NCBI GenBank assembly: GCA_028704295.1 | Contig: JAQVLF010000028.1 | Location: forward strand, 1 to 8,853 | Length of the DNA stretch: 8,853 nt | Reading direction: 5' to 3' | DNA from: Minisyncoccota bacterium | GTDB lineage: Bacteria; Patescibacteriota; Minisyncoccia; Minisyncoccales; Minisyncoccaceae | In this document: positions 5,338-8,853 of the stretch, piece by piece | Layout of the letters: every line of letters begins with the position of its first letter | Numbering within the stretch: the first letter of the stretch is position 1 | Program-made: the position numbers and the translations under genes | Notes under the pieces: generated by a model | What the model saw: only the letters and a program-made list of their open reading frames with translations | Told to the model about the DNA's origin: nothing | Databases searched by the model: none

Positions 5338-5366
5338 TTGACAAGTTTTATGAAGTGGGGTAAAAT
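5338..5366 (+). promoter_or_regulatory. Promoter of the mraZ division operon
   Basis: TTGACA (5338-5343), 17 nt, TAAAAT (5361-5366). The predicted start near 5373 gives a leader of about 32 nt before the mraZ ATG. GTGG motifs overlap or flank it at 5334-5337 and 5355-5360, so a repressor binding them would block RNA polymerase. Confidence 0.75.
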
Positions 5367-5375
5367 GGTGATGTA

Positions 5376-5400
5376 GTGTAAATAAGTGGGTAAGAGTGGT
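5376..5400 (+). promoter_or_regulatory. MraZ operator: three GTG(G) boxes at 10-bp spacing
   Basis: GTGTA (5376), GTGGG (5386) and GTGGT (5396) recur exactly every 10 bp, one DNA turn, between the promoter and the mraZ start; further GTGG units lie at 5334 and 5355. Known MraZ operators are TGGG-type direct repeats spaced by 5 nt (10-nt period) just upstream of mraZ, so autorepression is the likely role. Confidence 0.65.
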
Positions 5401-5404
5401 AAAA

Positions 5405-5836
5405 ATGTTAATCGGAGAATACAAGTACAATTTAGATGAAAAGAAAAGATTGACAATGCCTTCTAAGTTTAGAACAGTTTTGGGCAAAAAAGCCATTATA
5501 ACAAAAGGAATGGATGGCTGTTTATTTATGTACTCTGAAAAAGAATGGAAAGAATTAGCCGAGAAATTGTCTAAACTTCCTTTTTCCCAATCTAATACAA
5601 GAAGTTTTGCAAGAGTAATGCTTGCTGGCGCAATGGATGTATCAATTGATTCAAATGGAAGAGTTTTAGTTCCTGATTATTTAAAAGATTATGCTGGATT
5701 AGATAAGAAAGTAGTTGTTGCAGGATTATACAGCAGAATTGAAATCTGGGATGAAGACAAGTGGGAAAAATACAATAAAGACAATACTGATCACATTGGA
5801 GATATTGCAGAAGGATTAAAGGAATTTGAAATTTAA
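5405..5836 (+). CDS. mraZ: Transcriptional regulator MraZ
   Basis: A 143-residue DNA-binding regulator of the division and cell-wall cluster that forms a ring and represses its own operon. The ATG at 5405 gives the typical N-terminus MLIGEYKYNLDEKKRLTMPS; an in-frame GTG at 5396 lies inside an operator repeat and is unlikely. Both AbrB-like (SpoVT/AbrB) half-repeats are present: DEKKR at 11-15, followed by LTMPSKFR, and DSNGR at 82-86, followed by VLVP. These are the D-x-x-x-R motifs of the family, the first having Lys instead of the usual Gly. Length is normal. It is the first gene of a tight operon: rsmH starts 1 nt after the stop. Boxes upstream (5376-5400 and others) fit autoregulation. 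No Shine-Dalgarno beyond a weak AAGAG. Confidence 0.95.
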   Translation: MLIGEYKYNLDEKKRLTMPSKFRTVLGKKAIITKGMDGCLFMYSEKEWKELAEKLSKLPFSQSNTRSFARVMLAGAMDVSIDSNGRVLVPDYLKDYAGLDKKVVVAGLYSRIEIWDEDKWEKYNKDNTDHIGDIAEGLKEFEI

Positions 5837-5837
5837 T

Positions 5838-6689
5838 ATGCACATACCAGTTTTAAAAGATGAAGTTATAGAAGGGTTAAATCCTAAGGGAAGTGAAAAC
5901 TTTGTTGATGGAACGTTCCATATGGGAGGGCATTCAGAATTGATTTTAAAAAGAACAAAAGGAAAAGTATTAGGAATTGAAATAGATGAAGATGTTTTTA
6001 AAGAAGCAAAAAAGAAATTTGAAAAAAACGAAAGAGTTATTTCAGTAAATTATTCTTATGTAAATATAGATAAAATTGTAAAGGATTATAATTTTAAAGA
6101 TGTTGATGGAATTCTATTAGATGTAGGAATGTCATCGTGGCATATAGATGAGAGCAAAAGAGGATTTTCTTACTTGAAAGATGAACCACTTAACATGCTT
6201 TTTAGAAAGGAGGGAACAACAGCAGAAGAAATAGTAAATACTTATAGCAAAGACGAACTAGAAAGAATATTTAAAGAATATGGGGAAGAGAAAAAAGCTA
6301 GGAAAATAGCAGAAGCTATTTTAAAAGCGAGAAAAGAGAAACCAATTAAAACAACCTTTGAATTAATCAACGTTGTTAAAAAAGCTGTACTGGCTAAAAG
6401 TTTTGACCCTATTCAAAGAATATTCCAGGCAATCAGAATCGAAGCAAACAAAGAGCTTGAGAATATAAGAGAAGTTTTGCCGAAAGCTTTAGATGTGCTT
6501 AAGGGCGGGGGGAGATTAGCGGTAATCTCCTTCCACTCAGGAGAAGATAGGATTGTGAAAGAATTTATTAAAAACAATAAAGAAAAATTAGAAATAGTAA
6601 ATAAAAAACCAATCACTCCTAAAAGGGAGGAGATAGCAGAGAACCCAAGGTCAAGATCTGCTAAATTAAGAGTTGTTATAAAGAAATAA
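5838..6689 (+). CDS. rsmH: 16S rRNA (cytosine-1402 N4) methyltransferase RsmH
   Basis: A 283-residue SAM-dependent methyltransferase (formerly MraW) acting on C1402 in the decoding centre of 16S rRNA. ATG 5838 gives MHIPVLKDEV, the standard start; an upstream in-frame TTG at 5826 overlaps mraZ and adds an atypical extension. Motifs: SAM-binding VDGTFHMGGHS (23-33), acidic GIEID (46-50), DGILLDVGMSS (90-100), RGFSY (108-112), GGRLAVISFHSGEDRIVKEF in the C-terminal part, and the final NPRSRSAKLRV. Deviations from the usual family sequence are PLNML where PLDMR is normal, and FHSGED for FHSLED. The rest is canonical and length is slightly below the usual ~300, so I take it as active. Operon position after mraZ is as in most bacteria. 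Confidence 0.95.
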   Translation: MHIPVLKDEVIEGLNPKGSENFVDGTFHMGGHSELILKRTKGKVLGIEIDEDVFKEAKKKFEKNERVISVNYSYVNIDKIVKDYNFKDVDGILLDVGMSSWHIDESKRGFSYLKDEPLNMLFRKEGTTAEEIVNTYSKDELERIFKEYGEEKKARKIAEAILKARKEKPIKTTFELINVVKKAVLAKSFDPIQRIFQAIRIEANKELENIREVLPKALDVLKGGGRLAVISFHSGEDRIVKEFIKNNKEKLEIVNKKPITPKREEIAENPRSRSAKLRVVIKK

Positions 6690-6694
6690 AAAAA

Positions 6695-6979
6695 ATGAAC
6701 ATAAAATTACTTTTCGGCTTACTTATAGTATTATTCTCAATGCTTTTGGGGGGGACAATTTATGAGCTTATTGATGTTTCAGAGAAGAGTTATTTAATCG
6801 GAGACTTAGAGCAAGGTAATAAGGAAATAAAAAAAGAAATTGCAGGACTTAGGGTGTCTTTGTCAGAAAATACAGCATTAGATAATTTTGAGAACAAGAT
6901 TTTAAACCAGGGTTTCGAGCAGATTGGAAAAATTGACTATATTATAGTATCATCTAATGGAAACATAGCTTCTAGATAA
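6695..6979 (+). CDS. ftsL: FtsL-like bitopic division protein
   Basis: 94 residues: a short N-terminus, one membrane helix (about 3-24), then an extracytoplasmic coiled-coil-like stretch (about 29-60, EKSYLIGDLEQGNKEIKKEI) and a short C-terminal part (LDNFENKILNQGFEQIGKID) resembling the end of FtsL/DivIC-type proteins. The size, topology and place between rsmH and the class B PBP are those of ftsL; sequence conservation in this family is too low for more. FtsL bridges FtsI/FtsW with FtsQ-type partners at the septum. It starts 5 nt after the rsmH stop, with no Shine-Dalgarno, and is followed after 5 nt by ftsI. The symbol rests mainly on position. Confidence 0.75.
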   Translation: MNIKLLFGLLIVLFSMLLGGTIYELIDVSEKSYLIGDLEQGNKEIKKEIAGLRVSLSENTALDNFENKILNQGFEQIGKIDYIIVSSNGNIASR

Positions 6980-6984
6980 TACTT

Positions 6985-8712
6985 ATGAACAACTTAAGAA
7001 TTAATACTTTACTTTTATTTCTTATTTTACTATGCGGGCTACTTTTAGCTCGTCTTTATTATCTTCAAATAGATAAAGGAGACAGGTATAAGGCAATGGC
7101 TAGAGGACAGCAGAGCATTGTGAAAGAAGTCAAAGGAAAAAGAGGAGACATATATTTTAGGGATGGAATAAATGTACTTGCTTTAACAAAAGAAAATCCA
7201 TATTTATTTTTGTCTCCTGAAGAAATAGAAGATGTTTTTGAAAATGAAATTGCAGATAAATTATCTCAAATTGTTAATATTGATAAAGAAGAAATATTTG
7301 AAAAATCAAAAGTTGAAGGTAGCTACTATCAAATTATTAAAAAGAATTTGACAGACGAAGAATATGCTCAGATTGAAGAGCTCGATTATGAAGGAATAAA
7401 CATTGGAAAAGAAACTAAAAGGTGCTATCCGGGAAAAGAATTTGCTTGTCAAGTTTCCGGCTTTATCAATAGCGAAGGCGAAGGGCAATATGGAATAGAG
7501 GGATATTACAACAATATATTGTCTGGAAAAGAAAAGATCGTTAAAAAAACTACAAATCCTTGGGGCTTTCTTTCTAGTTCAGAAGAAGAAATAAACAATG
7601 GCGCTGATATTTATTTAACCATTGATTATAATATTCAATTTAAGGCTGAAAAGATTCTAGACAAAGCCATAAAAGATTATGGAGCAAAATCAGGCACAAT
7701 CATTGTGGCCGATCCTTATTCTGGAGAAATTTTAGCTTTAGCCCAATCTCCTAGATTTGATTTAAATAACTATAATTCAGTTGAAAATTATTTAATTTAT
7801 CAAAATAATGCAACGCAATTGTTATTTGAGCCAGGTTCTATTTTTAAATCAATCACCATGGCAGCTGGATTAAATGAGGGAAAAGTTGATTCTGAAACAA
7901 TTTTCGACGATAAATATGGATGCAAGCAATATATAGATTATAGGGTTTGCAATTACAAAGAAAGATCTTATGGAAAAGTTACAATGGCACAAATATTAGA
8001 AAATTCCATAAACACTGGTGTCATCTTTGTTGAAGAAGCGTTGGGGCATAAAACTTTTCTTGATTACGTAGATAAATTTGGGCTCATGGAAGATTTAAAA
8101 ATTGGTTTTCCCAGCATGTATTCAACAAATAAAAATATTAAAGATGCATTAAAGTATAGTATCGATGTGACATTTGGAAATATATCTTTTGGCCAAGGCA
8201 TTATGCTAACGCCAATGCATATGGTTAAGGCATATTTAGCTATTGCAAATGGAGGAGATTTAGTAACTCCTCATATAGTTAAAAAAATTGTAAATGTGAA
8301 TGATGAAAAAGATTTCGAAAAGGAAATTGAAAAAGAGGATATAATATCTTTAAAAACATCTACAGAGCTAACAAAAATGCTTGTAAGCGTTATCGAAGGC
8401 GCATATAGCAAGAGAGCTAAAATAGAGGGTTATTATATCGCAGGAAAATCTGGAACATCTCAAATTCCATACAGTTCTTTAGGAATAAATAAGGCTGGTT
8501 ACTCAACGGAAACATGGCAGACTTTTATTGGATATGCCCCAGCATACAATCCTAAATTTGTAGCATTAGTTAAATTAGACAGCCCAACTAATACTACTAC
8601 TTCAGAATATTCTGCAGCGCCTACTTTTAAGGAATTATCAAAATATATTTTAGATTATTACAAGATACCTTTTGATTATAGTCTAGAAGAAAATACTTCT
8701 GAGAAATATTGA
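6985..8712 (+). CDS. ftsI: Class B penicillin-binding protein, FtsI/PBP2 type
   Basis: A 575-residue septal peptidoglycan transpeptidase. One N-terminal membrane helix (about 7-24) is followed by the dimerisation/pedestal domain starting RLYYLQIDKGDRYKAMARGQ, with KGKRGDIYFRDG at 50-61, and the transpeptidase domain from about 205. Active-site motifs are SIFK (285-288, nucleophile Ser285), SIN (341-343) and KSGT (488-491), all intact. No PASTA repeats follow. Four cysteines face the outside: C147 and C155, C313 and C322; the second pair could form a disulfide in the loop after the SxxK helix. By position after mraZ-rsmH-ftsL it is FtsI rather than an elongation PBP2. It ends with TGA at 8710-8712; mraY, mur genes or ftsW do not follow directly. 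Confidence 0.93.
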   Translation: MNNLRINTLLLFLILLCGLLLARLYYLQIDKGDRYKAMARGQQSIVKEVKGKRGDIYFRDGINVLALTKENPYLFLSPEEIEDVFENEIADKLSQIVNIDKEEIFEKSKVEGSYYQIIKKNLTDEEYAQIEELDYEGINIGKETKRCYPGKEFACQVSGFINSEGEGQYGIEGYYNNILSGKEKIVKKTTNPWGFLSSSEEEINNGADIYLTIDYNIQFKAEKILDKAIKDYGAKSGTIIVADPYSGEILALAQSPRFDLNNYNSVENYLIYQNNATQLLFEPGSIFKSITMAAGLNEGKVDSETIFDDKYGCKQYIDYRVCNYKERSYGKVTMAQILENSINTGVIFVEEALGHKTFLDYVDKFGLMEDLKIGFPSMYSTNKNIKDALKYSIDVTFGNISFGQGIMLTPMHMVKAYLAIANGGDLVTPHIVKKIVNVNDEKDFEKEIEKEDIISLKTSTELTKMLVSVIEGAYSKRAKIEGYYIAGKSGTSQIPYSSLGINKAGYSTETWQTFIGYAPAYNPKFVALVKLDSPTNTTTSEYSAAPTFKELSKYILDYYKIPFDYSLEENTSEKY

Positions 8713-8761
8713 TACTGAGAATGTTTTATGTTAACTCCGATTATAGAATAGGTGACTAAAA

Positions 8762-8853
8762 ATGCAGGTATGGCATGTGGAGACACTTAAGGGCAGAAGC
8801 TTTCTACTTGTTCGCAGAGGAAATGGTTTCTTTTGCGGATTGGCAGTCGCAAT
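8762..8853 (+). CDS. N-terminus of an unknown protein, higher GC (partial)
   Basis: ATG 8762 opens a frame of 30 codons that runs off the window end: MQVWHVETLKGRSFLLVRRG and then NGFFCGLAVA. AGGTG (8750-8754) stands 7 nt before it, a usable Shine-Dalgarno site, and an in-frame TGA lies just upstream. The bases are clearly richer in G and C than ftsI, as in the 4210-5196 gene. The visible part has no signal peptide and gives no family. The 49 nt before it hold a 12-codon frame (8721-8759) that stops just before this ATG; I see no terminator after ftsI there, so the gene may be read from the division operon. Confidence 0.55.
   Translation, partial: MQVWHVETLKGRSFLLVRRGNGFFCGLAVA

Noticed and set aside
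963..8712. TGA recoding to Gly or Trp as in Gracilibacteria/SR1
   Set aside because: TGA closes three genes at the expected family lengths or operon overlaps, and Gly and Trp use ordinary codons.
8721..8759. 12-codon frame (MFYVNSDYRIGD) as a leader peptide before the 8762 ORF
   Set aside because: No Shine-Dalgarno and no attenuator structure; frames of this size arise by chance.

Overview
The window looks like the chromosome of a low-GC member of the Candidate Phyla Radiation (Patescibacteria; Parcubacteria or a related group), read with the standard bacterial code (TGA is a genuine stop at 966, 1346 and 8712). The reasons are an AT-rich, compact layout, native genes with almost no Shine-Dalgarno sequences, a membrane-tethered ClpC-like ATPase of the type common in these genomes, and a short mraZ-rsmH-ftsL-ftsI division cluster. 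The phylum is inferred from gene content and style, not from a marker tree.

Layout. Positions 1-205 (minus strand) hold the start of a signal-anchored protein and a 35-residue, extremely acidic mini-protein, both behind a consensus promoter at 266-293. Positions 300-680 have no protein gene but contain a GC-richer stretch (407-598) whose two ends pair over a long interrupted helix: a candidate 6S-sized noncoding RNA, strand unresolved, with promoter-like sequence on both sides. Positions 682-3882 are a tightly overlapping three-gene operon, started by a promoter placed so that transcription would begin on the start codon (leaderless): two small membrane proteins, then an 847-residue Clp-type AAA+ protein with two N-terminal membrane helices. 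Its first ATPase domain is catalytically degenerate, and the pore loops that grip substrate appear to be missing from both domains.

Positions 3943-5320 form a self-contained transcription unit unlike its surroundings: a near-perfect promoter, a structured leader with a 17-bp perfect stem, a Shine-Dalgarno site, a 328-residue protein of unknown function with visibly higher GC and a UBA-like segment, a chain of 3' hairpins and a rho-independent terminator. Positions 5338-8712 are the division operon: a TTGACA-N17-TAAAAT promoter, 10-bp-spaced GTGGG-type MraZ boxes, mraZ, rsmH, an FtsL-like gene and ftsI (class B PBP). From 8762 a second ORF of higher GC runs off the window, so the division cluster ends after ftsI with another foreign-looking gene.

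How the parts work together. MraZ probably represses its own operon through the GTGG boxes. RsmH methylates 16S rRNA, and the FtsL-like protein and FtsI serve septal cell-wall synthesis. The three-gene membrane/AAA+ operon is probably a membrane complex of unknown purpose; loss of both pore loops argues against ordinary Clp protein unfolding. The strongest candidates for something undescribed are this ATPase complex, the 407-598 RNA, and the RNA-plus-protein unit at 3943-5320.
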